Notes under the pieces: model-generated
Databases searched by the model: none
Told to the model about the DNA's origin: nothing
What the model saw: the letters and a program-made list of their open reading frames with translations, nothing else
Origin: Butyrivibrio sp. AC2005
GTDB lineage: Bacteria > Bacillota > Clostridia > Lachnospirales > Lachnospiraceae
Assembly: GCF_000424145.1 (NCBI RefSeq)
Contig: NZ_AUJI01000034.1
Location: 1 to 64,000 of the forward strand
DNA: 64,000 nucleotides
Direction: 5' to 3'
Part shown: positions 27,080 to 35,341 of the stretch, in pieces
How positions within the stretch are numbered: the first letter of the stretch is position 1
How the letters are laid out: every line of letters begins with the position of its first letter
Made by a program: the position numbers and the translations under genes

Positions 27080-27703
27080 ATGGCAAACATTCTTGCATTT
27101 GGGGATTCAAACACATGGGGACTTATTCCGGGAACAAAGGAACGCTATCCCTGGGGTATAAGATGGACAAGTCTTGTTCAGGAAAAACTGCATGATGGAA
27201 GGATTATCGAGGATGGCCTTTGCGGAAGGACGACAGTTTTTGATGACCAGCTTCGCCCCTTCAGAAAGGGTGCGGAGATTCTGCCTCTGAGTATTGAGAG
27301 TAATTATCCGCTGGATGCGGCGATCATTATGCTTGGTACAAACGACTGCAAAACGGTTTTCAATGCCAGCTCCCATATCATAGGAAAAGGGTTGGAGCTG
27401 TGCCTTGATGAACTGGAAAAATACATTGCTCCGGACAAAATTTTGGTAGTTTCACCCATTAAACTTGGTGATGAAGTTTATCTGCCTGAAAAGGATCCGG
27501 AATTTGATACGGCTTCTGTAAATACCAGCAAGAGATTAAAGTCAGAGTACGAGCAGATAGCAAGACGCCGCGGTAATCAGTTTCTTGCTGCCTCAGATTT
27601 TGCAGATCCCAGTTCCGTTGACGATGAGCATTTGGATGAGAGGGGACATAAGAACCTCTCTGAGGCAATAGTAAATAAGCTTGAAGAAATGAAGATAGCA
27701 TAA
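27080..27703 (+). CDS. SGNH/GDSL-family hydrolase (esterase or acyltransferase)
   Basis: This 207-aa protein has the four SGNH blocks: GDSNTWG (nucleophile Ser9), GLCGRTT (oxyanion Gly), MLGTNDCK (Asn) and DDEHLDERGHKNL (Asp/His). It resembles the GDSL esterase/acyltransferase subgroup that includes the Mycobacterium smegmatis arylesterase. No signal peptide is seen, so it acts inside the cell. The substrate is unknown. GAGG lies about 8 bases upstream of the ATG. Confidence 0.87.
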   Translation: MANILAFGDSNTWGLIPGTKERYPWGIRWTSLVQEKLHDGRIIEDGLCGRTTVFDDQLRPFRKGAEILPLSIESNYPLDAAIIMLGTNDCKTVFNASSHIIGKGLELCLDELEKYIAPDKILVVSPIKLGDEVYLPEKDPEFDTASVNTSKRLKSEYEQIARRRGNQFLAASDFADPSSVDDEHLDERGHKNLSEAIVNKLEEMKIA

Positions 27704-27731
27704 AGTTAACTTTAGCGATTGCGTTAGGAAA

Positions 27732-27758
27732 AGAATGTCGTGAGTGGCATTCTTTTTT
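27732..27758 (+). terminator. Intrinsic terminator after the SGNH hydrolase
   Basis: AAGAATGTC pairs with GGCATTCTT around GTGAGT, followed by T residues. The AAGAATGTC/GCATTCTT sequence resembles the hairpin at 1698-1723, suggesting a shared terminator family. Confidence 0.8.
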
Positions 27759-27790
27759 GATTTTATAAGATGTTTTTCGTCATGGATGGG

Positions 27791-27805
27791 TGGTATGATA
27801 TAAGC
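27791..27805 (+). promoter_or_regulatory. Extended -10 promoter directly before the LytTR start codon
   Basis: TGGTATGAT (27791-27799) is an extended -10 element lying only six bases before the ATG at 27806. The -35 region is weak. If used, transcription would start at or next to the start codon, giving a leaderless mRNA. Confidence 0.45.
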
Positions 27806-28246
27806 ATGAAAATAGATATACAGAAGATTACGGATGGCGAAGAGAGTCTTGTGATACGCTACAAGGAACCGAATCCCACCGTGAAAAAAATAATAGAAAT
27901 AATAGACGGAGCCGATAATAAACTGTGGGGGAGAACTGATTCCGGAAGTATGAGCGTGGAGCTTTCGCAGGTTCTATATTTAGAGACGGTTGATGATAAG
28001 GTTTTTGCTTACACTCCGGATAAGGTACTTAAAATTGATGGTTCCCTGCATTCATTCTTGAACAGTGTGGATGATGATAACTTCTTTAGGTGCAGCAAAT
28101 CCATGGTTATAAATATTGGAAAGGTGAGGGGCTTGAAAAGCCTTTCCTCCAATCGAATAGATGCAACCATGGAGAGCGGCGAACATATCATGATTTCAAG
28201 GCGCTATGCTGTGGAATTCAGAAGACTGCTAAGGGGGGATAAGTAA
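27806..28246 (+). CDS. LytTR-type DNA-binding protein
   Basis: This 146-aa stand-alone LytTR protein has no receiver domain. The DNA-binding fold runs from about residue 48 to the end (VLYLETVDDKVFAYTPDKVL, FLNSVDDDNFFRCSKSMVINIGKVRGL, ISRRYAVEFRRLL). Such proteins are commonly paired with a DUF3021 membrane protein, as here, and regulate the adjacent operon. The start at 27806 has no ribosome site and lies just after a -10 element. The next gene begins right after its stop. Confidence 0.85.
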   Translation: MKIDIQKITDGEESLVIRYKEPNPTVKKIIEIIDGADNKLWGRTDSGSMSVELSQVLYLETVDDKVFAYTPDKVLKIDGSLHSFLNSVDDDNFFRCSKSMVINIGKVRGLKSLSSNRIDATMESGEHIMISRRYAVEFRRLLRGDK

Positions 28247-28708
28247 ATGAAGGATAAAAACAGAGTAACCTTGTGGGAGCTATATCTTACAAAAGAAATC
28301 GGAATCGAATTCAAGTCCTGCCTGTATTTTTTCTCAATACTGTTTTTTTATTGTGTTTATCGAATGATCGGTGGAAGCTTTGTTGCAGATATCCTGCATA
28401 TGACAGAGATGATCCTGACCTGTTACGTAATAGGTTATCTCCAGGTATATGTTTTCTGGAATTTCGATGAAGCCGAAGCACTAGGCTTAAAAGAGTGCGC
28501 GGGTATGCTGATATGCACGTTGATATATATAGTAACTTCATACCTGTTTTTCTGGTTTGAGAAAAATATATTGGCAACTGTTTTGTTTGCGGCATACATT
28601 CTTCTTGTATATGTCTGTGTATTTTTAATCTACAAATCAAAGCGAAGAATTGATGACAAACGACTAAACGAGGATCTTCGACTTTTCCAGTCAGAGCATA
28701 AAAAGTGA
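28247..28708 (+). CDS. DUF3021-type membrane protein
   Basis: This 153-aa protein has four predicted membrane helices (about residues 24-42, 50-70, 85-103 and 107-128). It starts directly after the LytTR stop codon. LytTR-DUF3021 pairs recur in Firmicutes, where the membrane protein is thought to restrain or signal to the LytTR partner. A terminator follows, closing this two-gene unit before the ABC transporter. Confidence 0.8.
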   Translation: MKDKNRVTLWELYLTKEIGIEFKSCLYFFSILFFYCVYRMIGGSFVADILHMTEMILTCYVIGYLQVYVFWNFDEAEALGLKECAGMLICTLIYIVTSYLFFWFEKNILATVLFAAYILLVYVCVFLIYKSKRRIDDKRLNEDLRLFQSEHKK

Positions 28709-28734
28709 ATCATAGAGGTAAATAAGTGCACCTT

Positions 28735-28764
28735 GCGGGAACAGATATTGTTCCCGCTTTTTTG
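28735..28764 (+). terminator. Intrinsic terminator after DUF3021
   Basis: GCGGGAAC pairs perfectly with GTTCCCGC around a seven-base loop, followed by six T and further T-rich DNA. Confidence 0.9.
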
Positions 28765-28795
28765 TTTTGTTATTTATAAGGTAGAAGATAGCAAA

Positions 28796-28890
28796 GCCTT
28801 CCCCCTGGGGGCGCTAATCGTCCGGGGACGATTGCTTAGCGCGGACCGAAGCGGAGCGTAGACAGGTGGCACGTAGTGCCGGATGAGGGG
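28796..28890 (+). repeat. Dispersed intergenic element, copy 2 (with internal insertion)
   Basis: It begins GCCTTCCCCCTGGGGG and ends GCCGGATGAGGGG like the shorter copies, but carries about 60 extra bases that include GCGCTAATCGTCC/GGACGATTGCTTAGCGC and GGCAC/GTGCC hairpins. It lies immediately before the ABC ATPase ribosome site. Confidence 0.75.
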
Positions 28891-28911
28891 ACATACAGAA
28901 GGAGAGAGACT

Positions 28912-29595
28912 ATGAAAAATGTAGTGGAAATCAGAAATTTAACAAAGACCTATGGAAAAAACAGAGGAGTCACAAACGTATCCCTAAGTATCGGGCAGGG
29001 TGATATTTTTGGGTTCCTCGGACCGAACGGAGCAGGCAAATCTACGACTATACGATCCATGCTTGGCTTTTTGAAAATAAACAGTGGAAGCATAAAAATA
29101 TTGGGAATGGACAGCGTAAAGGACCATGCGAAAATTCTTGAGAATGTGGGATACATGCCCTCCGAGAGCTGGTTTTATTCCTCAATGAAGGTAAAGGATG
29201 TAATCAAATACGCTGCCGATGTGAGAGGAATTGACTGCACAGGCGAAGCAGAAAAACTATGCGAGAGACTAAAGGTTGACAGGGATAAGAGAATAAAGGA
29301 ACTATCTTACGGCAATAGAAAAAAGGTCAGCATAGTATGTGCCATGCAGCATAAACCCAGGCTTTTCATTTTTGATGAGCCTACGGGCGGGCTTGATCCT
29401 CTTATGCAGAGAACCTTCTTTGATCTGATTGAAGAATATGTAAATGAGGGAGCAACCTGCCTGTTATCAACACATGTGTTGTCGGAGGTTAACAAATATT
29501 GCAGGCACGGAGCAATAATGCGGGAGGGTGAGCTCACAATGCTTGATTCGGTTTTGATAGATGATGACACGTTCCTCAGATTTTACGAAGAATAA
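28912..29595 (+). CDS. ABC transporter ATP-binding protein
   Basis: This 227-aa exporter-type ATPase has Walker A GPNGAGKST, the signature in degenerate form LSYGNRKKV, Walker B LFIFDEPTGGLDP, and the switch STHVLSE. AAGGAGAG precedes the ATG at 28912; a longer frame from 28876 lies in the repeat element. With the following permease it forms an ABC-2 exporter, likely controlled by the upstream LytTR/DUF3021 pair. Confidence 0.88.
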   Translation: MKNVVEIRNLTKTYGKNRGVTNVSLSIGQGDIFGFLGPNGAGKSTTIRSMLGFLKINSGSIKILGMDSVKDHAKILENVGYMPSESWFYSSMKVKDVIKYAADVRGIDCTGEAEKLCERLKVDRDKRIKELSYGNRKKVSIVCAMQHKPRLFIFDEPTGGLDPLMQRTFFDLIEEYVNEGATCLLSTHVLSEVNKYCRHGAIMREGELTMLDSVLIDDDTFLRFYEE

Positions 29596-29599
29596 ATAT

Positions 29600-29620
29600 G
29601 CCTTCCCCTTGGGGGATTAA
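29600..29620 (+). repeat. Truncated copy of the dispersed intergenic element
   Basis: GCCTTCCCCTTGGGGG lies between the ABC ATPase and permease genes and matches the CTTCCCCC/GGGGGAAG core of the other copies. The GGATGAGGG tail is absent. Confidence 0.5.
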
Positions 29621-29642
29621 CAAAATCGAGAAAGGAAACATT

Positions 29643-30434
29643 ATGAAAACAATTCTAGTAAGAGAGATAAAACTAAACTTCAAAAACTTTTTAATCTGGT
29701 CCATATCAGTAGGTCTCATGGGGCTATCCTGCATACTCCTTTACCAAAGCATGGAGGGTGACATGAAGGACATGGCAGACATGTTCTCCAATATGGGAGC
29801 ATTCTCAGATGCCTTCGGAATGAGCACGCTAAGCATCGCCACCTTAACAGGATATTTTGCAACTGAGGTAGGGACGGTTCACAGCCTTGGAAGTGCCATG
29901 TTTGCCGCTATTCTCTCGATTGATATTCTGTCAAAGGAAGAGGATAAGCACACAGGAGAATTCTTATTTTCGCTGCCTGTTTCCAGAAGCAGGATTGTGG
30001 CAGCCAAAGGAATATGTATAACAATTTTACTTGTCCTGTTTACATTGATCTGCGCACTTTTTTACATAGCAGGATTCATATACTTAAAAGAAGAATTACC
30101 TGCCACGGAGTTTACCCTGTTTATGACAAGACAGCTCTTGATGAATCTTGAAATTGCAGCAATGTGCTTTGGAATCTCTGCTATCTCAGGGAAAAGCAGA
30201 ATGGGAATGGGACTTGGAATTGCGCTTATGTTTTATGTATATGACCTTATTGGACGAGTGGTACCTGATCTGAAGGATTACCTTTTCATAGGCCCCTATT
30301 CATACGCAAATGCTTCTGAAATTTTCTCGGGAATTGAAGCCGGCATAAGTGCCTTTATAATGGCTGCTGTAGTTATGATTATTGCCGTACTGTTCGCATT
30401 TGCTTTTTATGAAAAAAGAGATTTGGCCAGCTAA
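29643..30434 (+). CDS. ABC-2 type exporter permease
   Basis: This 263-aa membrane protein has about six helices and a conserved cytoplasmic segment KEEDKHTGEFLFSLPVSRSR, a mark of ABC-2 permeases. GAAAGGAAAC precedes the ATG at 29643, and the longer frame upstream is part of a repeat. It partners the ATPase 47 bases upstream. Substrates of such exporters are often antimicrobial peptides or lipids; none can be deduced here. Confidence 0.87.
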   Translation: MKTILVREIKLNFKNFLIWSISVGLMGLSCILLYQSMEGDMKDMADMFSNMGAFSDAFGMSTLSIATLTGYFATEVGTVHSLGSAMFAAILSIDILSKEEDKHTGEFLFSLPVSRSRIVAAKGICITILLVLFTLICALFYIAGFIYLKEELPATEFTLFMTRQLLMNLEIAAMCFGISAISGKSRMGMGLGIALMFYVYDLIGRVVPDLKDYLFIGPYSYANASEIFSGIEAGISAFIMAAVVMIIAVLFAFAFYEKRDLAS

Positions 30435-30552
30435 AGCGGATATTCAGATATTATTAAATTTTAAGATTCTTCTCACGTGAGTTTTATTTTTGTTTTTTAT
30501 AATCATCTATATACTGTTTATTCTTTCTTTTAAGTGAGGGGAGATTATATCT

Positions 30553-31941
30553 ATGAAAAATCACGTGATTAAATATTTATGCGTACAGATGGTTGTATTA
30601 AGCATGGTTACAGGGCTCTGCGGATTCAAGGCTTCTGCATATGCCTCGACAAAGGAAGCAACCAAAAAAGAAATCGATCTTGACAACACGACAGCCTATG
30701 CATTTGATGAAGAGGGCATAACGCTATATCTTCCGCCTGAGTATCTCGATACGAAGGGCATTATCGAATACTCTGCTACGGATCTGACCTCCGGTGATGG
30801 ACTTTACCTGATAGAGGCCACTTATCGCGGAATGACCCCGGAGAATGTTGAGAAACTGATGGAAAATCCAACAGAGGAAGGGACTGCCAAATATAGAAAC
30901 AGCACGGCGATGCTTTTCGGAATTATTGGAATTGATAAAAACAGAAACGCTTCAGATATTGTCAGCATCGTAAATGCGCAGTTACTCGAGTATGGTGCGG
31001 ATGAAGATAGTCTTCTAAAGGAAAGTGACATAACAGAGGTTACTACCTATGAGGACTGTACCTACTATAAAGCAAAATTACCTGAAGAAAATAATTACGA
31101 TAATCTTGAACCTGAATTCCAGGAGGAATTTGATCTGCTACTTTCATATGCAGATTCTATAATTGAAAATGCAGATTACCATGAAGCTTTGGGAATGTTC
31201 CCGGGAGTAGTCGGATCCAAGGTTTCGTTTGAGACAACAGATATTGACGGTAATCCGATAACCAGTGATGAGATTTTTGCTAAGAACGATATTACAATGG
31301 TCAATGTATGGGCTACCTGGTGCGGCTGGTGTGTTAAGGAGCTTCCTGAACTTGAGGAGATTAACAACAAACTTGCAAAGAAAAACTGTGCAATTGTAGG
31401 TCTATTGGGCGATGGAATGAATGATGGTGCAATAGAAGATGCTAAAGCCTTACTCGATGATGCAGGATGCACATATACATGCATTATGCCTTTTGATGGA
31501 TGGCAGGATCAATTCAATATGGACAATGGATGGCCGACATCATTCCTTGTTGATTCTACAGGTACTATCGTTGCAGCTCCGATAGTAGGAGCACAGGTTA
31601 AAAAATATGAGGAGGCAATAGAAAAAGCTTTAGCAGGAAAAACTGATGAATCCTATAACGATCCCGGCTACAACTCAGTAAAGAACAATGAAGGTGCGTA
31701 TAGGATTTTCGTAGTTGATAATGACTCTAAACCGGTTGAAGGTACAATGATTCAGTTCTGCTCTGACGATACCTGCAACATGGGTGCAACTGATAAGGAT
31801 GGTATTGCAACTTTTGAAAAGCCTGAGGGCGTATATGAGGTTCATGTGTTGAAGGCACCTAAGGGGTATAAGGCTAATGATGATGTTTATCTTACGATCA
31901 ATGAATATTCTGATCTGACTATAGTCCTTGAAAAAGAGTAA
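30553..31941 (+). CDS. Secreted thioredoxin-fold protein with C-terminal CnaB-like domain
   Basis: This 462-aa protein has a signal peptide (about 1-32, ending near ASAYA). A variable N-terminal region leads to a TlpA/ResA-type thioredoxin domain (about 215-370) with active site WATWCGWC (C257, C260). The last 85 residues resemble a prealbumin/CnaB-type beta domain (GTMIQFCSDDTCNMGATDKDG, YEVHVLKAPKGYKA). It probably acts as an extracellular disulfide reductase or isomerase. GAGGGGAG lies eight bases before the ATG. Confidence 0.85.
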   Translation: MKNHVIKYLCVQMVVLSMVTGLCGFKASAYASTKEATKKEIDLDNTTAYAFDEEGITLYLPPEYLDTKGIIEYSATDLTSGDGLYLIEATYRGMTPENVEKLMENPTEEGTAKYRNSTAMLFGIIGIDKNRNASDIVSIVNAQLLEYGADEDSLLKESDITEVTTYEDCTYYKAKLPEENNYDNLEPEFQEEFDLLLSYADSIIENADYHEALGMFPGVVGSKVSFETTDIDGNPITSDEIFAKNDITMVNVWATWCGWCVKELPELEEINNKLAKKNCAIVGLLGDGMNDGAIEDAKALLDDAGCTYTCIMPFDGWQDQFNMDNGWPTSFLVDSTGTIVAAPIVGAQVKKYEEAIEKALAGKTDESYNDPGYNSVKNNEGAYRIFVVDNDSKPVEGTMIQFCSDDTCNMGATDKDGIATFEKPEGVYEVHVLKAPKGYKANDDVYLTINEYSDLTIVLEKE

Positions 31942-32080
31942 TAGCTGCTCTTTTAGGCATTGAATTTGTTCCTTTTTTGTAGCTGATTTGATATAATTAG
32001 TGTAAGAAAATAGAGACGAAAAAAAGATTATCTATAAGAAGAGATGTAGTAATAAATCTAATTTTTAGGAGGTAACTGAC

Positions 32081-32257
32081 ATGGCTATTATAGATAAGAT
32101 TTTCGGGGAACACAAAGGCGTGTATAATTCCCCTTCAGAGGATGAACTCCAGATGGAGCAGACCGGCACTAAGGAAAAAAAGCCGAAGGCTGAGATATCC
32201 GAACAGGATACGGTTAAGTTCACGGAGCATGACAGATTTTGGGAGGGAATGAAGTAG
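32081..32257 (+). CDS. Small charged 58-aa protein of unknown function
   Basis: It is 58 residues long, starting MAIIDKIFGEHKGVYN and ending KFTEHDRFWEGMK, rich in Glu and Lys with a Lys/Pro patch (KEKKPKAE). AGGAGG lies eight bases before the ATG, the best evidence that it is real. No family is recognised. It stands alone between the thioredoxin gene and the lysine riboswitch. Confidence 0.6.
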   Translation: MAIIDKIFGEHKGVYNSPSEDELQMEQTGTKEKKPKAEISEQDTVKFTEHDRFWEGMK

Positions 32258-32375
32258 ACCATTACAATCGTTAGATATTTTATGATTATGTAAAATCATT
32301 GGTTTAGTTAGCTTGCTTTTATTACGTTGACACTGCACTGCGATAGTGTTATGATTTTACAAAATTTATATTAAA

Positions 32376-32536
32376 GATAGAGGTTGCGTATTCTATCAGT
32401 ACGAATTCTGATGCGACAGGCGCATGAGATGGATTCGGAAAGGACAATACGCCGAAGGATGAGTTTTCCTGACGAACTCAGACCTGGGCATACAGTGAAT
32501 AATTGTATGACTGTCATCGCAAGATGGGGAGCTATC
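32376..32536 (+). ncRNA. Lysine riboswitch (L-box)
   Basis: The aptamer sits upstream of dapA. P1 is GATAG (32376-32380) pairing CTATC (32532-32536). Core signatures are AGAGGTTGCG near the 5' side, GGAAAGGACAATACGCCGAAGG in the middle region, CCTGGGCATACAGT and ACTGTCATCGC near the 3' side, matching the L-box consensus as I know it. High lysine should favour the downstream terminator and switch off dapAB. Confidence 0.92.
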
Positions 32537-32565
32537 AGTTTTTATTGATCAATGATGATTCTGCG

Positions 32566-32600
32566 AAGCTAACTCTCCGGGCGATGAGTTAGCTTTCGTT
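32566..32600 (+). terminator. Expression-platform hairpin of the lysine riboswitch
   Basis: AAGCTAACTC pairs with GAGTTAGCTT around a GC-rich loop, directly after the aptamer and 29 bases before dapA. The following T tract is short (TTTCGTTATG), so termination may be modest. Confidence 0.7.
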
Positions 32601-32628
32601 ATGTATGAATAGTTAAAGGAGACATTTT

Positions 32629-33513
32629 ATGGCAGTTTTTAAGGGAGCGGGAGTTGCGATTGCAACACCATTTTATGAAGATGGATCAGTCAATTATGAC
32701 GAGTTTAAGAGACTGATTGATTTCCAAATCGACAATGGAACAGATGCCATTATCGTATGCGGAACCACAGGTGAGAGTGCTACTATGACAGAAGAGGAGC
32801 ACATGGAGGTTTCCAGGTTCTGTATCGAATATGTAAATAAGCGTGTTCCTGTAATTGCGGGAGCAGGTTCTAACTGCACAAAGACAGCAGTTGATCTCTC
32901 CATAGACGCAGCTAAGGCAGGTGCTGACGGAATTCTTTCAGTTACTCCTTATTACAACAAGGCAACTCAGGATGGTCTTTTACAGCATTTCACAGCTGTT
33001 GCCAAGTCAGTGGATATTCCGATTATTCTTTACAATGTTCCCAGCCGCACAGGCTGCAACATTCAGGCTGCAACTGCAGCTAAGCTTTGCAAGGAAGTTG
33101 ATAACATTGTAGGTATCAAGGATGCTACAGGTAATCTTGCCCAGACTACCAAGATGATGCAACTCGCTGAGGGTGCTGTGGATCTTTATTCAGGAGAGGA
33201 TGGACTTGTTGTTCCGATTATGTCACTTGGCGGACTTGGTGTTATTTCGGTTCTTTCAAACGTAGCACCTAAGGAGACTCACGAGATGTGCCAGAAGGCA
33301 CTAGATGGTGATTTTGCCGGAGCTACCGAGATACAGCTTAGAGCGCTTCCTCTTATTGATGCACTTTTCTCAGAGGTTAATCCTATTCCTGTTAAGGCAG
33401 CACTTGAGATGATCGGCTTCAAGGCAGGCCCGCTTCGTCTTCCTCTTACAACAATGACTGATGCGAACAAAGAAGTACTTGAGAGAGAACTTAAGAAGTT
33501 TTTAGGTAAATAA
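32629..33513 (+). CDS. dapA: 4-Hydroxy-tetrahydrodipicolinate synthase
   Basis: This 294-aa enzyme condenses pyruvate and aspartate semialdehyde, the first committed step of lysine/diaminopimelate synthesis. Motifs are GTTGESATM, the tyrosine segment VTPYYNKATQDG, YNVPSRTG, and the Schiff-base lysine in GIKDATGN. Length is normal. AAAGGAGAC lies before the ATG. It is under the lysine riboswitch and followed 19 bases later by dapB. Confidence 0.96.
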   Translation: MAVFKGAGVAIATPFYEDGSVNYDEFKRLIDFQIDNGTDAIIVCGTTGESATMTEEEHMEVSRFCIEYVNKRVPVIAGAGSNCTKTAVDLSIDAAKAGADGILSVTPYYNKATQDGLLQHFTAVAKSVDIPIILYNVPSRTGCNIQAATAAKLCKEVDNIVGIKDATGNLAQTTKMMQLAEGAVDLYSGEDGLVVPIMSLGGLGVISVLSNVAPKETHEMCQKALDGDFAGATEIQLRALPLIDALFSEVNPIPVKAALEMIGFKAGPLRLPLTTMTDANKEVLERELKKFLGK

Positions 33514-33532
33514 GGGCACAAGGAGGATACGT

Positions 33533-34285
33533 ATGATTAAAGCTATTATGCACGGCTGCAATGGCCGTATGGGACACGTTATTGTTGACCTTGCTTCCAA
33601 AGATGAGAATATTGAGATTGTTGCAGGTGTTGATGCATTTGGCGAGAACACCTATAAGTTCCCGGTTTTTGATTCTATAGAAAAATGCGATGTTGATGCA
33701 GATGTTGTAATAGATTTTTCAAATGCATCAGCAGTAGATAAGCTTCTTGATGTTTGTACAGATAAGAATTTACCGGTGGTTTTATGTACTACAGGTCTTT
33801 CTGATGAACAGCTCTCCAAGGTAAAGAGTACTTCTGAGAAGGTAGCAGTTCTTAAATCTGCAAACATGTCAGTTGGAATTAATATGCTCATGAAGGTTCT
33901 TAAGGAGATTTCTCCTACACTTGATGCAGCAGGTTTTGATATCGAGATAGTTGAAAAGCATCATAATCAGAAGCTTGATGCTCCCAGTGGAACAGCACTT
34001 GCACTTGCTGACAGCGTTAACGAATCACTTTCTGAGAAGTGTGAGTATGTTTATGACAGAAGCGCAAGGCGAGAGAAGAGACCTAGAAAGGAAATCGGTA
34101 TTTCTGCAGTTCGCGGTGGAACAATAGTTGGAGATCACGACGTGATTTTTGCAGGAACTGATGAAGTTATCACTCTTTCACACAGAGCATATTCAAGATC
34201 TGTTTTTGCAAAGGGTGCTATAGAAGCAGCTAAATTCCTCGCCGGTAAGGGTGCAGGAATGTACGATATGAGTGATGTAATCTAA
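33533..34285 (+). CDS. dapB: 4-Hydroxy-tetrahydrodipicolinate reductase
   Basis: This 250-aa reductase is the second enzyme of the pathway. It has a dinucleotide motif near the start (MHGCNGRMGHVI), VVIDFSNASA, the CTTGLS segment, the catalytic EKHHNQKLDAPSGTAL with paired His and Lys, and the VRGGTIVGDHDVIF motif. AAGGAGGA lies upstream of the ATG. It forms an operon with dapA and ends before a terminator. Confidence 0.96.
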   Translation: MIKAIMHGCNGRMGHVIVDLASKDENIEIVAGVDAFGENTYKFPVFDSIEKCDVDADVVIDFSNASAVDKLLDVCTDKNLPVVLCTTGLSDEQLSKVKSTSEKVAVLKSANMSVGINMLMKVLKEISPTLDAAGFDIEIVEKHHNQKLDAPSGTALALADSVNESLSEKCEYVYDRSARREKRPRKEIGISAVRGGTIVGDHDVIFAGTDEVITLSHRAYSRSVFAKGAIEAAKFLAGKGAGMYDMSDVI

Positions 34286-34300
34286 AGAAATATGTATTTA

Positions 34301-34335
34301 AAAGCGGTTATGTAATAATGCAGAACCGCTTTTTC
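34301..34335 (+). terminator. Intrinsic terminator after dapB
   Basis: AAAGCGGTT pairs with AACCGCTTT around a 14-base loop, then TT and further bases. It ends the dapAB transcript. Confidence 0.82.
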
Positions 34336-34366
34336 AATACATCTTAACGGATGTGAAGAGGGATAT

Positions 34367-35206
34367 ATGAGATTCAGACCTTGCATAGATATTCATAACG
34401 GACAGGTAAAACAGATAGTTGGCAGCAGTCTTAAGGATATGGGAGATCAGGCTACGGAGAACTTTGTGTCTGATCAGGATGCTGCCTTTTTTGCACACAT
34501 GTATAAGGAAAAGGGGCTTCACGGCGGACATATTATTGTGCTTAATTCGGCTGACAGCGCATACTATGAAGCATCGGTTAATCAGGCCTTGTCTGCTCTG
34601 CGCAAGACTCCCGGATACTTACAGGTAGGCGGCGGAATAACAGCTGAGAATGCCTGGCAGTATCTTGAAGCAGGTGCATCCCATGTTATAGTTACAAGCT
34701 ATGTTTTCAAGGATGGGAAGGTGAACTATGACAATCTTCATAAGCTTGTGAATGAGGTTGGTAAAGAGCATCTGGTGCTTGATTTGTCCTGTCGGAAGGG
34801 GAGTAAGTTGAATATTGGTACCGTATCGGATGATACCTTGGCATGTGGAGATGGTGCTGATGAAAAGTACTATATAGTTACCGACAGATGGCAGAAGATG
34901 ACTTCTGTGGAGGTTAATTCTGATTCACTTGATGAGCTTTCAGCCTACTGCGATGAATTCCTTATCCACGCGGTTGATGTCGAAGGAAAGCAGTCTGGAA
35001 TCGAATCAGATCTTGCAACGCTGCTTGGCAGTTGGGGCAAGATTCCAATAACTTATGCGGGTGGAGTTCATTCCTTTGATGATCTCGACTTACTTCGCAG
35101 CTGTGCTGATGGTAAGCTTGACGTGACTATTGGAAGCGCCTTGGATATATTCGGTGGGAATATGTCATTTGAAAAACTATTGGAATATTTAAAGAGTCAA
35201 GATTGA
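34367..35206 (+). CDS. hisA: Eukaryotic-type HisA (ProFAR isomerase, HIS6-like)
   Basis: This 279-aa TIM barrel catalyses the Amadori isomerisation of histidine synthesis. It resembles fungal HIS6 rather than ordinary bacterial HisA: CIDIHNGQVKQIVG, NFVSDQDAAFFA, YLQVGGGI, HVIVTSYVF, LVLDLSCRK, EFLIHAVDVEGKQSGI, ITYAGGVHSFDDL and GSALDIFGGN all have close counterparts in yeast His6 as I remember it. No other his genes are near. AGAGGGA lies upstream of the ATG. Confidence 0.85.
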   Translation: MRFRPCIDIHNGQVKQIVGSSLKDMGDQATENFVSDQDAAFFAHMYKEKGLHGGHIIVLNSADSAYYEASVNQALSALRKTPGYLQVGGGITAENAWQYLEAGASHVIVTSYVFKDGKVNYDNLHKLVNEVGKEHLVLDLSCRKGSKLNIGTVSDDTLACGDGADEKYYIVTDRWQKMTSVEVNSDSLDELSAYCDEFLIHAVDVEGKQSGIESDLATLLGSWGKIPITYAGGVHSFDDLDLLRSCADGKLDVTIGSALDIFGGNMSFEKLLEYLKSQD

Positions 35207-35223
35207 TATAGTCTATTAAAACA

Positions 35224-35313
35224 GATTCCCCGGGATTGTATGTGTTCAGATCCAATCGATTATACGCGAAGCGTAACGAGATTGGAGATGAATACATACA
35301 ATCCTGGGGAATC
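35224..35313. terminator. Long interrupted hairpin, bidirectional terminator candidate
   Basis: A 20-bp outer stem with one mismatch (35224-35243 with 35294-35313, GATTCCCC to GGGGAATC) encloses CCAATC/GATTGG and TACGC/GCGTA inner stems. It lies between the convergent hisA and chemoreceptor genes. The internal CGATTATA...TAACGAG motif recurs at 40862-40882. Confidence 0.7.
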
Positions 35314-35341
35314 GTACGTATTAGAAAAATTTTACGGGCTT

